A DNA stretch of 64,000 nucleotides from Agromyces sp. 3263 (GCF_031456545.1 NZ_JAVDUV010000001.1:1612001-1676000), one strand, 5' to 3'; numbered from the stretch's first letter, positions 32,457 to 43,014 are shown. Translations and numbers: made by a program. The notes: a model not told the origin generated them from the letters alone.

Positions 32457-33332
32457 GTGACCTCGCCAGACTCCTCCCCCATTCCCTCCTCGCCCGAAGG
32501 CCAGTCCCCCCGACGCGGCCCGATCCATCCGGCCGACGTCGATCTCGGCGGCATCCGCGGCTGGCTCTTCGACCTCGACGGCGTGCTCACGCCCACCGCC
32601 GTGGTGCACATGCACGCCTGGTCGCGCCTGTTCACGCCGTTCCTCGAGGCGCACGACGCCGCCCCCTACTCCGACGACGACTACTTCGCCTACATCGACG
32701 GCAAGCCGCGCTACGACGGCGTGCGTTCGCTGCTCGAGAGCCGCGGCATCGTGGTCGACGAGGGCGACGTGACGGATGCCGCGACGCTCGACACCGTGCA
32801 CGGGCTCGGCAATCGCAAGAACGACGCCTTCAACGCCACCCTCGCCGAGGAGGGCGTCGAGCCGTACGCCACGAGCGTCGCCCTGCTCGACGCCGTCATC
32901 GCGTCCGGCGCACAGGTCGCCGTCGTCTCGAGCTCGAAGAACGCGCCCCTCGTGCTCGCGGCCGCCGGGCTCGCCGACCGCTTCGAGGTCGTCGTCGACG
33001 GCGCGGTCGCGGCTCGCGAGGGCCTGCCGGGCAAGCCCGAGCCCGACACGTTCGAGCGAGCGGCCGAACTGCTCGGCCTGCCGACCGAGGCGTGCGTGGT
33101 CGTCGAGGACGCGGAATCGGGCGTGAAGGCCGGCGCGGCCGGAGAGTTCGGTATCGTCATCGGCGTCGATCGCGGCGTCGGCCGTGAGGCGCTCGAGGAG
33201 CTCGGCGCCGACGTGATCGTCGACGAGCTCGACGAGCTGATCCCCGCGGTGGAGCGCGCCGCAGCGGCATCCGGAACCGACGACACCACCCCCACCCCCG
33301 CCCCAGGCTCCACCCGAGAGGACCGTCCATGA
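32457..33332 (+). CDS. HAD family beta-phosphoglucomutase
   Basis: The 291-residue protein has the HAD motif I WLFDLDGVLTPTAVVHMHAW, motif II VVSSSKN and a late VVVEDAESGVKAG, as in beta-phosphoglucomutases. It should convert beta-glucose 1-phosphate to glucose 6-phosphate. AAAGGA (32446-32451) is 5 bases from GTG 32457. The first 30 residues are a Pro/Ser-rich extension. The stop overlaps the start of the GH65 phosphorylase (ATGA), whose product is its substrate, so the two form a disaccharide-phosphorolysis unit. Confidence 0.9.
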   Translation: MTSPDSSPIPSSPEGQSPRRGPIHPADVDLGGIRGWLFDLDGVLTPTAVVHMHAWSRLFTPFLEAHDAAPYSDDDYFAYIDGKPRYDGVRSLLESRGIVVDEGDVTDAATLDTVHGLGNRKNDAFNATLAEEGVEPYATSVALLDAVIASGAQVAVVSSSKNAPLVLAAAGLADRFEVVVDGAVAAREGLPGKPEPDTFERAAELLGLPTEACVVVEDAESGVKAGAAGEFGIVIGVDRGVGREALEELGADVIVDELDELIPAVERAAAASGTDDTTPTPAPGSTREDRP

Positions 33333-35845
33333 GGTTCGCCGACCACGACCCGCTGAACCGGAACCGGTTCCCCATCGACGAGTGGGCGCTGATCGAGACC
33401 GAGTTCGGCGTCGCCGACATGGGCCGCACCGAGACGCTGTTCGCCGTCGGCAACGGGTACCTCGGCCTCCGCGGCAACGTGGAGGAGGGGCGCGACGGCC
33501 ACATGCACGGCACGTTCGTGAACGGCTTCCACGAGACGTGGCCCATCCGCCACGCCGAGGAGGCGTTCGGGTTCGCGCGGGTCGGGCAGACCATCGTGAA
33601 CGCGCCCGACGCGAAGGTCATCCGCCTCTACGTCGACGACGAGCCGCTCGTGCTGACCATCGCCGAGATCCTCGCGTACGAGCGCCGGCTCGACTTCCGC
33701 CTCGGCTCCCTGCAGCGCTCGATCGAATGGCGCACCCCGTCGGGCAAGCGAGTGCTCATCACCAGCCGTCGCATGGCGTCGTTCACCGACCGGCACCTCG
33801 CGCTCATCGACTACGAGGTCGAGATGCTCGACGCCGACGCGGCGATCACCATCTCGAGCCAGATCCTGAACCGCCAGGACGGGCGCGACGAGTACCGTTC
33901 GGGCGTGAGCGAGGCCCCGGCCGGCTTCGACCCCCGCAAGGCGGAGCAGTTCATCGACCGCGTGATGCAGCCGCGGGTCAAGCGTGCCGAGGGCTCCCGC
34001 TACATGCTCGGCTACCAGACGACCAACTCGGGCATGACGATCGCGGTCGGTGCCGAGCACTCGATCACGACCGAGAACGACTACTCCGAATCCGGCTCCA
34101 TCGGCGACGACCTCGCCAAGCACATCTACCGGGTGCACGCCCGGCAGGGCAAGCCGATCCGCATCACGAAGACGATCAGCTACCACACCGCGCGCACCGT
34201 GCCCGCGCGCGAGCTCGCCGACCGCAGCGACCGCACGCTCGACCGCGCGGCCGAGCTCGGCGTCGCCGAGATCTTCGCGCAGCAGCGTGCCTGGCTCGAC
34301 GACTTCTGGGCGCGCTCCGACGTGCAGATCACCGACCAGCCCGAGCTGCAGCAGGCCACGAGGTGGAACCTCTTCCAGCTCGCGCAGGCCACCGCGCGCA
34401 CCGACGGCGACGGCGTCGCGGCGAAGGGCGTGTCGGGGTCGGGCTACGGCGGCCACTACTTCTGGGACAGCGAGGTCTACGTCCTCCCGTTCCTCAGCTA
34501 CACGGCGCCGATCGTCGCACGCAACGTGCTGCGCTTCCGGCAGCGGATGCTCGACGCCGCCCGCGCCCGCGCGATGGAACTGAACCAGCTCGGAGCCCTG
34601 TTCCCCTGGCGCACCATCAACGGCCAGGAGTCGTCGGCCTACTACGCGGCGGGCACCGCGCAGTACCACATCGACGCGGACATCTCCTATGCGCTGTGCC
34701 AGTACGTGGCGGCCACCGGCGACGTGGACTTCCTCGCCCGCGGCGCGATCGACATCCTGGTCGAGACCGCACGCATGTGGGAGGACCTCGGCTTCTGGAG
34801 GTCCACCAACGCCGACGACGTGTTCCACATCCACGGGGTGACCGGGCCCGACGAGTACACGACCGTCGTCAACGACAACCTGTACACGAACGTCATGGCG
34901 CGGTTCAACCTCGCCTCGGCGGCATCCGCGGTCGACAACCTGCAGGTGAACGATCCGCTGGCCTACCACAAGATGGTCGCGCGGCTCGGGGTCACCCCCG
35001 CGGAGGTCGCGAGCTGGCGGCGCGCTGCGGCCCACATGCACATCCCCTACGACGAGCAGCTCGGCATCCACCCGCAGGACTCGGCGTTCCTCCAGAAGGA
35101 GCTGTGGGACCTCGAGAACACGCCCGAAGACCGGCGGCCGTTGCTGCTGCACTACCACCCCCTCGTCATCTACCGCTTCCAGGTGCTGAAGCAGGCCGAC
35201 GTGGTGCTCGCGCTCTACCTCCAAGGCGACCGGTTCACGACCGAGATGAAGCGCGCCGACTTCGAGTACTACGACCCGCTGACCACGGGCGACTCCACGC
35301 TCTCGGCGGTCGTGCAGTCGATCATGGCCGCCGAGGTCGGGTACCACGAGCTGGCGATCCGGTACTTCCGTTCCGCGCTCTACGTCGACCTCGCCGACCT
35401 GCACCACAACGCCTCCGACGGCGTGCACGTCGCCTCGACCGGCGGCGTGTGGAGCGCCCTGGTGTCGGGGTTCGGGGGATTCCGCGACCACAACGGCGTC
35501 TTCACGTTCGACCCGCGCCTGCCCGACGAGTGGACGGAGCTGGTGTTCCGCATCACCCTGCGCGGCACCCGGCTGCGCGTGACGCTGCATCCGCAGTCGA
35601 TCGAGTTCACCGTCGAGGTCGGCGACGAGGCACGGGTGCGGGTGCGCGGCGCCGAGGTGCTGGTGACCGCCGAGGGCGGCCCGGTCGCGGTGCCGCTCGA
35701 GGGCCAGGGGCCGCGGCTCTACGGCGCCCCGACGATGCGCGACGTCACCGGCTCGCGACGCGCCGACGGCACGTATCTCACCGCGTCGATCCCGACGCTC
35801 TCGCTCGACGTCGACGAGGAGGAAACGGCGATTCCGGTCGACTGA
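33329..35845 (+). CDS. Glycoside hydrolase family 65 disaccharide phosphorylase
   Basis: The 838-residue protein has the GH65 layout: N-terminal beta-sandwich, (alpha/alpha)6 barrel and C-terminal beta domain. The catalytic acid Glu509 lies in GVTGPDEYTTVVNDN, and SGSGYGGHYFWDSEVY is the substrate-binding block. The family phosphorolyses maltose, trehalose, kojibiose or nigerose to beta-glucose 1-phosphate and glucose; sequence alone does not settle which. Coupling with the upstream beta-phosphoglucomutase by a 4-base overlap confirms a beta-glucose-1-phosphate product. No sugar transporter is adjacent, so an internal pool such as trehalose is plausible. Confidence 0.92.
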   Translation: MRFADHDPLNRNRFPIDEWALIETEFGVADMGRTETLFAVGNGYLGLRGNVEEGRDGHMHGTFVNGFHETWPIRHAEEAFGFARVGQTIVNAPDAKVIRLYVDDEPLVLTIAEILAYERRLDFRLGSLQRSIEWRTPSGKRVLITSRRMASFTDRHLALIDYEVEMLDADAAITISSQILNRQDGRDEYRSGVSEAPAGFDPRKAEQFIDRVMQPRVKRAEGSRYMLGYQTTNSGMTIAVGAEHSITTENDYSESGSIGDDLAKHIYRVHARQGKPIRITKTISYHTARTVPARELADRSDRTLDRAAELGVAEIFAQQRAWLDDFWARSDVQITDQPELQQATRWNLFQLAQATARTDGDGVAAKGVSGSGYGGHYFWDSEVYVLPFLSYTAPIVARNVLRFRQRMLDAARARAMELNQLGALFPWRTINGQESSAYYAAGTAQYHIDADISYALCQYVAATGDVDFLARGAIDILVETARMWEDLGFWRSTNADDVFHIHGVTGPDEYTTVVNDNLYTNVMARFNLASAASAVDNLQVNDPLAYHKMVARLGVTPAEVASWRRAAAHMHIPYDEQLGIHPQDSAFLQKELWDLENTPEDRRPLLLHYHPLVIYRFQVLKQADVVLALYLQGDRFTTEMKRADFEYYDPLTTGDSTLSAVVQSIMAAEVGYHELAIRYFRSALYVDLADLHHNASDGVHVASTGGVWSALVSGFGGFRDHNGVFTFDPRLPDEWTELVFRITLRGTRLRVTLHPQSIEFTVEVGDEARVRVRGAEVLVTAEGGPVAVPLEGQGPRLYGAPTMRDVTGSRRADGTYLTASIPTLSLDVDEEETAIPVD

Positions 35846-35910
35846 ACGAGGGGGTTCTCAGCCGCTGCGGCTAGCATGTCACACAATCACGGAACGGGAT
35901 CGGGAGACCT

Positions 35911-36657
35911 GTGGGCCTACTGGACAACTTCGAGAAGGGTCTCGAACGCGCGGTCAACGGCGCCTTCGCGAAGACCTTCCGCTCGGGGCTGCAACCCGTC
36001 GAGATCACCGCGGCGTTGAAGCGCGAGATCGACACGAAGGCCGCAGTGGTGTCACGCGACCGCGTGCTCGTGCCGAACATGTTCACCGTGCGGATGTCGC
36101 CGACCGACCACGACCGCATGGCCGGCCTCGGCCCCGCCCTCATCGACGAGCTCACCGATCTCGTGCAGAAGCACGCTGCCAGCCAGCGCTTCCAGTTCGC
36201 CGGCGGCATCTCGATCAGCCTCCGGCCCGACGAGAGCCTCGCCGAGGGCATGGTGCAGGTCGACTCGAGCAACGTGAAGGGCCAGGTCGCGTGGACGCCC
36301 GTGCTCGACGTCGCCGGCAAGCGCTACCCGATCCTGAAGGGCCGCACGGTGATCGGGCGCGGCAGCGAGGCCGACGTCACGCTCGACGACTCGGGCGCCT
36401 CGCGGCGGCACGTCGAGGTGCAGTGGGACGGCACCCGGGCGCGCGTCCGCGACCTCGGGTCCACGAACGGCACCCAGCTGAACGGCGCTCCCGTGAAGGA
36501 CTCGGTGCTCGAGCCCGATTCGGTGATCACGATCGGCCGCTCCCGCATCGTCTTCCGCGTCCTCGCGCAGGCCTCCGGTCCCGCCGCGGGTCGCCCCGCC
36601 GCCGACCCCGCCACCCAGCGCCACGACATGGGCGGGTTCTGGGGGCCCGGCGAATGA
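35911..36657 (+). CDS. fhaA: FhaA-like DUF3662 and FHA domain protein
   Basis: This 248-residue protein has an N-terminal DUF3662 domain (GLLDNFEKGLERAVNGAFAK) and a C-terminal FHA domain with IGRGSEADVTL, SRRHVEV and STNGTQLNG. FHA domains bind phosphothreonine on Ser/Thr kinase targets. Mycobacterial FhaA acts in cell-wall synthesis with the PknB pathway. GTG 35911 follows GGGAGA. It is the first gene of the fhaA-fhaB-pstP-rodA-pbpA-pknA-pknB cluster and overlaps fhaB by ATGA. Confidence 0.93.
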   Translation: MGLLDNFEKGLERAVNGAFAKTFRSGLQPVEITAALKREIDTKAAVVSRDRVLVPNMFTVRMSPTDHDRMAGLGPALIDELTDLVQKHAASQRFQFAGGISISLRPDESLAEGMVQVDSSNVKGQVAWTPVLDVAGKRYPILKGRTVIGRGSEADVTLDDSGASRRHVEVQWDGTRARVRDLGSTNGTQLNGAPVKDSVLEPDSVITIGRSRIVFRVLAQASGPAAGRPAADPATQRHDMGGFWGPGE

Positions 36658-37226
36658 GCGAACTCACCCTCCTGGTCCTCCAGCTCGGATTCCTGCTGCT
36701 GCTCTGGGTCTTCATCTTCGCGATCGTCTACTCGCTGCGCAGCGACCTGTTCGGCCAGCGCGTGCGCAAGCTGCAGCCGGATGCCGCGGCCGCGTCACCT
36801 GCGCCCGCTGCGGCGTTCCCCGTGGCCGCCGCGGCGCCGGTCGCCGCAGGCGCATCGCCGTCCGCCCCGACCGCGGCCGTGTCGCATCCGGCCGCGCCGG
36901 CATCCGTCGGAGGCAACGAGACCGCCTCCACCGAGAACGCCACCCGCCTGGTGATCACGAGCGGGCAGAAGGCCGGCGCCGAGTTCCCGCTTGGACGCGA
37001 CGAGATCACCATCGGCCGCTCCAGCGACTCGGCGATCATCATCCGCGATGACTACACCTCCACGCACCACGCCCGACTCATGCTGTGGAACGGCCGCTGG
37101 ATGATCCAGGACCTCGACTCCACGAACGGCACCTTCCTCAACGGCTCCCGAGTGACCGTGCCGACGCCCATCCCGCTCGGAGCCACCGTCAAGGTCGGAG
37201 CGACGACGTTCGAGCTGCGGCGGTAG
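36654..37226 (+). CDS. fhaB: FhaB-like membrane FHA domain protein
   Basis: The 190-residue protein starts with a membrane helix (LTLLVLQLGFLLLLWVFIFA), then an Ala/Pro-rich linker of about 50 residues. A C-terminal FHA domain follows with IGRSSDSAIII, STHHARL and DSTNGTFLNG. FhaB (FipA) links PknA/PknB phosphorylation to division in mycobacteria. ATG 36654 overlaps the fhaA stop. Confidence 0.92.
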   Translation: MSELTLLVLQLGFLLLLWVFIFAIVYSLRSDLFGQRVRKLQPDAAAASPAPAAAFPVAAAAPVAAGASPSAPTAAVSHPAAPASVGGNETASTENATRLVITSGQKAGAEFPLGRDEITIGRSSDSAIIIRDDYTSTHHARLMLWNGRWMIQDLDSTNGTFLNGSRVTVPTPIPLGATVKVGATTFELRR

Positions 37227-37231
37227 CGCCC

Positions 37232-38464
37232 ATGGCCACGGTCAAGGCGAGCGCTGCGGTCTCGCACGTCGGACGGATCCGCGCGAACAACCAGGACTCC
37301 GGCTACGCCGGGCGCAAGCTGTTCCTCGTCGCCGACGGGATGGGCGGGCACGCCGGCGGCGACGTCGCGAGCGCGATCGCCACGCGGCGCATCGCGGAGG
37401 CCGACGACGACTACGAGTCCGCACCGGTCGCGGCGGCCGCGCTCGAGGGGGCCCTGATCGCGGCGAACCGCCAGCTCGCCGAGACCGTCGCCGAGCACTC
37501 CGAGCTCACCGGCATGGGCACGACCGTCAGCGCCCTGCTGCTCGACGGCGACCGCGTGGTCATCTCCCACATCGGCGACTCGCGCATCTACCTCCTTCGC
37601 TCGGGCGAGCTCAGCCAGATCTCGATCGACCACACCTTCGTGCAGCGACTCGTCGACGCCGGCCGCATCACGGCCGAGGAGGCGATGGTCCACCCCCGCC
37701 GGTCGGTGCTCATGCGCGTGCTGGGCGACGTCGAGGCCTCCCCCGAGATCGACTCGATGGTGCTCGACACGCGCGCCGGCGACCGGTGGATGCTTTGCTC
37801 CGACGGTCTTTCGGGTGTCGTGTCGTTCGACGAGATCCTCGAGATCATGGCGTCCGACGCCGGTGCCAAGCAGGTCGCCGATCGCCTCGTGAAGGCATCG
37901 CTCGACGGCGGCGCCCCCGACAACGTCACCGTCGTCGTCGTGGACATCGGCGATCCGCCCGCTCCCGCGACCCCGCCGCTCGTGGTCGGCTCGGCGGCGG
38001 CCCCACTCGCGTTCGGTGCGGCCGCCGAGCCGGCGCGTGCCCGCGGCATCCGTCTCGCGCCGTTCCGCCCGCACCCCGTGCAGGAGACCCACTTCGAGCC
38101 CGACTCGGCCGACTACTTCGACGAGCTCATCGAAGAGGACGCCCGCCGCCGCCGCCGACGCCGCCTGGTCTGGAGCTTCTGGATCGTGCTGCTCGTCGCG
38201 GCGATCGTGGCGGTGTTCGTGCTCGGCTACCAGTGGACCCAGACCCGGTACTACGTGGGCGAGTCCAACGGCCGGGTCGCGATCTTCCAGGGCATCCAGC
38301 AAGACCTCGGCCCCATCTCGCTGCACGAGCTCCACACCGAGACCACGGTCGACGTCGCCGATCTGCGCACCTACGACCAGCAGCGCGTGGAGCAGACCAT
38401 CAGCGCCGGCTCGTTCTCCGAGGCGTACCGCATCGTGCAGCGACTGGAGGACTCCGTTGACTGA
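37232..38464 (+). CDS. pstP: PP2C-type Ser/Thr protein phosphatase PstP
   Basis: This 410-residue phosphatase has the metal-binding motifs of PP2C: NNQDSGYAG, VADGMGGHAGG, GMGTTVSALL, LCSDGLSG and GAPDNVTVV. After the catalytic domain (about 1-240) come a linker, one membrane helix at about 312-334 and a roughly 75-residue external domain. It should reverse PknA and PknB phosphorylation. It starts 5 bases after fhaB. Its stop lies inside the rodA start region (8-base overlap). Confidence 0.94.
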   Translation: MATVKASAAVSHVGRIRANNQDSGYAGRKLFLVADGMGGHAGGDVASAIATRRIAEADDDYESAPVAAAALEGALIAANRQLAETVAEHSELTGMGTTVSALLLDGDRVVISHIGDSRIYLLRSGELSQISIDHTFVQRLVDAGRITAEEAMVHPRRSVLMRVLGDVEASPEIDSMVLDTRAGDRWMLCSDGLSGVVSFDEILEIMASDAGAKQVADRLVKASLDGGAPDNVTVVVVDIGDPPAPATPPLVVGSAAAPLAFGAAAEPARARGIRLAPFRPHPVQETHFEPDSADYFDELIEEDARRRRRRRLVWSFWIVLLVAAIVAVFVLGYQWTQTRYYVGESNGRVAIFQGIQQDLGPISLHELHTETTVDVADLRTYDQQRVEQTISAGSFSEAYRIVQRLEDSVD

Positions 38465-39869
38465 CCGTGCCGGCCGCACCGCCGAGGCGTCGCCCGCCGG
38501 AGGGCCGCCCACGACTCCCGTGCGCCGCATCCGCATGCCGCAGAAGCTGCGCAACATGGAGCTCTGGCTGCTCATCGTCGCCTGCTTCATCAACGCCTCG
38601 GCGATCGTGCTCGTGCAGCTCGGTGCGATGGGGCACGTGGACACGCAGCTCGTGCTGCTCGGCGCGGGGCTGTCGGCCCTCGTCTTCGGATTGCATATCG
38701 CCATGCGCTTCGTCGCGCGCGACGCCGACCCCTTCCTGCTGCCGATCGCGACCGTGCTCAACGGGCTCGGCATCGCGATGATCTATCGCATCGACATCGC
38801 CGACGGCGAGACCGGGTGGGAGAGCGCCTCGGTGCGGCAGATCGCCTGGAGCGCGATCGCGATCATCGCCGCCATCGTGACCATCCTCGTCATCCGCAAC
38901 CACCGGGTGCTGTTCCGCTACACCTACCTCTCGGGGCTCCTCGCGATCGTGCTGCTGCTGCTCCCCCTCGTGCCCGGCATCGGCCGCGAGGTGAGCGGGG
39001 CGAGGGTCTGGATCGGGTTCGGCGACATCGCGACCTTCCAGCCCGGTGAGATCGCGAAGATCGCCCTCGCCGTGTTCTTCGCGGGCTACCTCGTGCGCAA
39101 CCGCGACTCGCTCTCGATGGTCGGGCGGAAGTTCCTCGGCATGCGGTTCCCGCGTGCTCGCGACCTCGGACCGCTGCTCGTGGTGTGGGCGCTGTCGATG
39201 GCGGTCATCGTCTTCCAACGCGACCTCGGAACGGCGCTCCTCTACTTCGGGCTGTTCCTCGTCATGCTCTACGTGGCCACCAGCCGGCTCTCGTGGGTCG
39301 TGCTCGGGCTGAGCCTGTTCATCGGCGGCGCCCTCGTGGCCAGCCAGACGCTCGACTACGTGGGCAACCGCTTCGCGAACTGGCTCGATCCGTTCAGCCC
39401 CGAGCGCTTCGACCAGGAGTTCGGCGGCAGCTACCAGCTCGTGCAGGGCCTGTTCGGCCTGGCGAACGGCGGTCTCATCGGCACCGGATGGGGCGAGGGC
39501 CGGCCCGACATCACGCCCGTGCCGCAGAGCGACTACATCATCGCCAGCCTCGGCGAGGAGCTCGGCCTCGCGGGCGTGTTCGCGATCCTCGCGCTCTACG
39601 TGCTCTTCGTCGCCCGCGGCTTCCGCATCGGGTTCGCCGGGCAGGACGACTTCGGCAAGCTCCTCGGCGTGGGCCTCGCCTTCGTGCTGGCGCTGCAGGT
39701 GTTCATCGTGGTCGGCGGCGTCACCCGCGTGATCCCGCTGACGGGCCTCACCACGCCCTTCCTCGCGGCGGGCGGCTCGTCGCTCGTCGCCAACTGGATC
39801 ATCGTGGCGCTGCTGCTGCGGCTGTCCGACACCGTTCGCAACCATCCGAGGCTGGTGATCGACGGATGA
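38457..39869 (+). CDS. rodA: FtsW/RodA/SpoVE family peptidoglycan polymerase (RodA)
   Basis: The 470-residue SEDS protein has about 12 membrane helices. It includes GARVWIGFGDIATFQPGEIAK, QRDLGTALLYF and GLTTPFLAAGGSS, which are the conserved SEDS loops. It polymerises glycan strands with the neighbouring PBP. The start is TTG 38457: GGAGG at 38446-38450 is 6 bases away and the frame overlaps the pstP stop by 8 bases. The first ATG is 78 bases further in and would lose part of the cytoplasmic N-terminus. Confidence 0.93.
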   Translation: MTDRAGRTAEASPAGGPPTTPVRRIRMPQKLRNMELWLLIVACFINASAIVLVQLGAMGHVDTQLVLLGAGLSALVFGLHIAMRFVARDADPFLLPIATVLNGLGIAMIYRIDIADGETGWESASVRQIAWSAIAIIAAIVTILVIRNHRVLFRYTYLSGLLAIVLLLLPLVPGIGREVSGARVWIGFGDIATFQPGEIAKIALAVFFAGYLVRNRDSLSMVGRKFLGMRFPRARDLGPLLVVWALSMAVIVFQRDLGTALLYFGLFLVMLYVATSRLSWVVLGLSLFIGGALVASQTLDYVGNRFANWLDPFSPERFDQEFGGSYQLVQGLFGLANGGLIGTGWGEGRPDITPVPQSDYIIASLGEELGLAGVFAILALYVLFVARGFRIGFAGQDDFGKLLGVGLAFVLALQVFIVVGGVTRVIPLTGLTTPFLAAGGSSLVANWIIVALLLRLSDTVRNHPRLVIDG

Positions 39870-41320
39870 ATCGTGAGCTCAAGCGCGTGACGATCGTCGC
39901 GCTCCTCATGTTCCTCGCCCTGTTCGTCTCGTCGACGATCATCCAGTACGTGCAGGCCGACGCCCTCGCGGCCGACCCTCGCAACTCGCGCACGCTGTAC
40001 GAGAGCTACTCCGTGGAGCGCGGGCCGATCCTCGTGGGCGGCGAGCCCATCGCCTACTCGACTCCCACCGACGACAACTACAAGTTCCAGCGCGTCTACA
40101 CCCCGGGCGCGCTCTACGCGGCCGTCACGGGCTACATCCCGGTCAACGGTGAGGCCACCGGCCTCGAGCGATCGCTCAACTCCTACCTGAGCGGCCAGTC
40201 GTCCAGCCAGTTCTTCGACTCGCTGAACCGCATCATCTCCGGGCAGGACCCGATGGGGGCATCCGTCGAGGTGGCCATCGACCCGGTCGCCCAGCAGGCC
40301 GCGTGGGACGCCCTGGGCGACTACACCGGCTCGGTCGTGGTCACCGAACCGTCCACGGGGCGAATCCTCGCCATGGTCACGAAGCCGACGTACGACCCCA
40401 ACACCCTCGTCGTGCACGACAGCGAGCAGGTGCAGGCCACGTACGACGCGCTCCTCGCCGACCCGAGCGACCCGCTGACCAACCGCGCGACGGGCGGCGA
40501 CATGAACCCGCCCGGATCCACGTTCAAGCTCGTCGTCGTGGCGGCCGCCTTGGAGTCGGGCAAGTACACGCCCGAGTCGACGTTCCCCAACCCGGCGTCG
40601 CTGACCCTGCCCGGCACCGACGCAGTCGTCCGCAACTCCGGCGGCGGCACGTGCGGTCCCGGCGCCGAGGTGACCCTCGCCGACGCGCTCCGGCTGTCGT
40701 GCAACATCCCCATGGCCGAGCTCGGCATGGAGCTCGGCGACGCCGCGATCCGCGAGCAGGCCGAGAAGTTCGGGTTCAACCACGAGTTCGAGATCCCCAC
40801 GGCGACCGAGCCCAGCGTCTACCCGCGCGCGCTCGACGAGCCGCAGACGGCACTCACCGCGTTCGGCCAGGGCGACGTGCGTGCGACTCCCCTGCAGATG
40901 GCGATGGTGTCGGCCGCGATCGCCAACGGCGGCATCGTCATGGAGCCCGATCTGGTCGACGCGATCACGGCGCCCGACTTCTCGCCGCTGCAGGAGTTCG
41001 AGCCGGTCGAATACGGCCGTGCGATCAGCCAGGAGACGGCTGCCACCATGGTGCAGATGATGACCAACGGCGTCGAAAACGGGGCTGCGAGTAATGCAAG
41101 AATAGACGGCGTCAGCGTGGCCGGTAAGACCGGTACCGCAGAGAACGGAGAGAGTGACCCCTACACTCTCTGGTTCACGGGTTTTGCCCCCGCCGACGAC
41201 CCTCAGTATGCGATCACGGTACTCGTGGAGGATGGCGGGGGACTTGGTCAGGAGGGGTACGGCAATCTCATCGCCGCACCCATCGCAAAGCAGGTACTAG
41301 AGGCGGTGCTGAACAAATGA
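39866..41320 (+). CDS. pbpA: Class B penicillin-binding protein (PbpA)
   Basis: This 484-residue transpeptidase has one N-terminal membrane helix ([20 protein letters not shown]). The catalytic motifs are SxxK at Ser218-Lys221 in PPGSTFK, SCN at 278-280, and KTG at 421-423. It cross-links peptidoglycan as partner of RodA. Both ends overlap neighbours by ATGA. The last 240 bases (about 41080-41320, including KTG) use codons such as AGT, AGA, ATA, CTA, TTT and AAA that are nearly absent elsewhere, which suggests a recombined segment. Confidence 0.95.
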   Translation: MNRELKRVTIVALLMFLALFVSSTIIQYVQADALAADPRNSRTLYESYSVERGPILVGGEPIAYSTPTDDNYKFQRVYTPGALYAAVTGYIPVNGEATGLERSLNSYLSGQSSSQFFDSLNRIISGQDPMGASVEVAIDPVAQQAAWDALGDYTGSVVVTEPSTGRILAMVTKPTYDPNTLVVHDSEQVQATYDALLADPSDPLTNRATGGDMNPPGSTFKLVVVAAALESGKYTPESTFPNPASLTLPGTDAVVRNSGGGTCGPGAEVTLADALRLSCNIPMAELGMELGDAAIREQAEKFGFNHEFEIPTATEPSVYPRALDEPQTALTAFGQGDVRATPLQMAMVSAAIANGGIVMEPDLVDAITAPDFSPLQEFEPVEYGRAISQETAATMVQMMTNGVENGAASNARIDGVSVAGKTGTAENGESDPYTLWFTGFAPADDPQYAITVLVEDGGGLGQEGYGNLIAAPIAKQVLEAVLNK

Positions 41321-43014
41321 GACCGAGCGCAGGGCTCACCTTCGGAGGGCGCTACGAGCTGCAGTCCCGGATCGCCATCGGCGGTATGGGCGAAGTGTGG
41401 CAGGCCACCGACCTCGTGATCGGCCGCCAGGTGGCGATCAAGATCCTGAAGGATGAGTACCTCGGCGACCCCGGATTCCTCGAGCGCTTCCGCGCCGAGG
41501 CCCGGCACGCCGCACTCGTCAACCACGAGGGCATCGCGAACGTCTTCGACTACGGCGAGGAGGACGGCAGCGCCTACCTCGTGATGGAACTCGTGCCCGG
41601 CGAGGCGCTCTCGACCATCCTCGAGCGCGAGCACGTGCTCTCCACCGACAAGGTGCTCGACATCGTCGCGCAGACGGCGGCGGCGCTTCAGGCCGCGCAC
41701 GCAGCCGGCCTCGTGCACCGGGACATCAAGCCCGGCAACCTCCTCATCACGCCCGACGGGCGGGTGAAGATCACCGACTTCGGCATCGCCCGCATCGCCG
41801 ACCAGGTGCCGCTCACCGCCACCGGCCAGGTCATGGGCACCGTGCAGTACCTCTCGCCCGAGCAGGCCTCGGGTCACCCTGCCTCGCCGACCACCGACAT
41901 CTACTCGCTCGGCATCGTCGCGTACGAGGCCCTCGCTGGCCGTCGCCCCTTCACGGGCGAGTCCCAGGTCGCCATCGCGATGGCGCAGATCAACGAGACG
42001 CCGCCCGACCTCCCCGTCACCGTGTCCGAGCCGGTGCGCAACCTCGTCTACGCCTGCATCGCCAAGAACCCCGCCGACCGTCCGCAGTCGGCGGCGCACC
42101 TCGCACGCGCGGCCACCGCCCTGCGGCGTGGCGACGTGCAGGGCGCTGCGGCCGCGGTGCCCGCGGTGCTCGGCGCGGCCGGGCTCACCGCCGCGACGAT
42201 GCTCATGCCCCAGTCGGGCGCGACCGCCGCGACCACCGTGTTGCCGTCTGCCGCCGCCGGCGGGGTGGTCGACGCCGAGGTCATCGAGGACGAGCCCGCG
42301 AAGAAGAAGCGCAGCCCGTGGACGTGGCCCCTGATCGTGCTCATCGCGATCCTCGCGATCGTGCTCATCGGCACCATCATCGCCCTTGCCATGAACAACA
42401 ACGGCGGCAAGGACCCCGCATCCACGTCGAGCCGCCCGACGGCGAGCACGACGACGACGACGACCCCGCCGACGAGCGCGCCGCCCACGACCGAGGCGCC
42501 GCAGACCATCCAGATCGACCGCAACTCCTACATCGGCATGAACGTCGACGATGCAGCCGCGCAGATCGAGGCGCTCGGCCTGCCCGTCGTCCGCGAGGCC
42601 GGCGGTGCTGCGACCGAGCCCGGACTCGCGAACACCGTCTCCGAGGTCAACCCGAGCGGCCCCGTGCAGCCCGGCACGACCATCACGCTGACGTACCTCA
42701 CCGAGCCCGAGGCCCCGAGCGCACCGACGGCCCCACCGACCACGGCCACCAACCCGGTCAAGGCCAACGTCGGCCAGATCACGGTCAACTGGACGACCCA
42801 GTCGTGCCCGGCCGGGCAGACGCTGAGCGGCTACGAGGTCGCGGTCACCGGCGACGCCACCGTGCCGAACAATCCGGTCTTCGGTCCGGGCACCACCAGC
42901 GCCCAGGTCAACGTCAACAACACCCCGGGCGGGTCGTTCGACGTGACCTACCGCTACTTCTGCGGCCAGCTCGACTCGCCGTTCTCCCCTGCCCTCACGG
43001 TCGAGATCGAATAG
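41317..43014 (+). CDS. pknA: Ser/Thr protein kinase, PknA-like
   Basis: This 565-residue receptor kinase has a Gly-rich loop IGGMGEVW, catalytic Lys42, HRDIKPGN with Asp136, DFG, and a Thr-rich activation segment. After the kinase domain come an Ala-rich linker, one membrane helix at about 337-358, a Thr/Pro-rich segment and one PASTA-like domain (398-470). Mycobacterial PknA lacks a PASTA domain, so this one is slightly different. The tail has a further beta domain ending at 565. ATG 41317 overlaps pbpA. Confidence 0.93.
   Translation: MRPSAGLTFGGRYELQSRIAIGGMGEVWQATDLVIGRQVAIKILKDEYLGDPGFLERFRAEARHAALVNHEGIANVFDYGEEDGSAYLVMELVPGEALSTILEREHVLSTDKVLDIVAQTAAALQAAHAAGLVHRDIKPGNLLITPDGRVKITDFGIARIADQVPLTATGQVMGTVQYLSPEQASGHPASPTTDIYSLGIVAYEALAGRRPFTGESQVAIAMAQINETPPDLPVTVSEPVRNLVYACIAKNPADRPQSAAHLARAATALRRGDVQGAAAAVPAVLGAAGLTAATMLMPQSGATAATTVLPSAAAGGVVDAEVIEDEPAKKKRSPWTWPLIVLIAILAIVLIGTIIALAMNNNGGKDPASTSSRPTASTTTTTTPPTSAPPTTEAPQTIQIDRNSYIGMNVDDAAAQIEALGLPVVREAGGAATEPGLANTVSEVNPSGPVQPGTTITLTYLTEPEAPSAPTAPPTTATNPVKANVGQITVNWTTQSCPAGQTLSGYEVAVTGDATVPNNPVFGPGTTSAQVNVNNTPGGSFDVTYRYFCGQLDSPFSPALTVEIE

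Noticed and set aside
32711..35590. Very long open frame on the minus strand opposite the GH65 gene
   Set aside because: High GC makes antisense frames open for long stretches. The product has no family pattern, and the plus strand encodes a full GH65 enzyme with its catalytic Glu.
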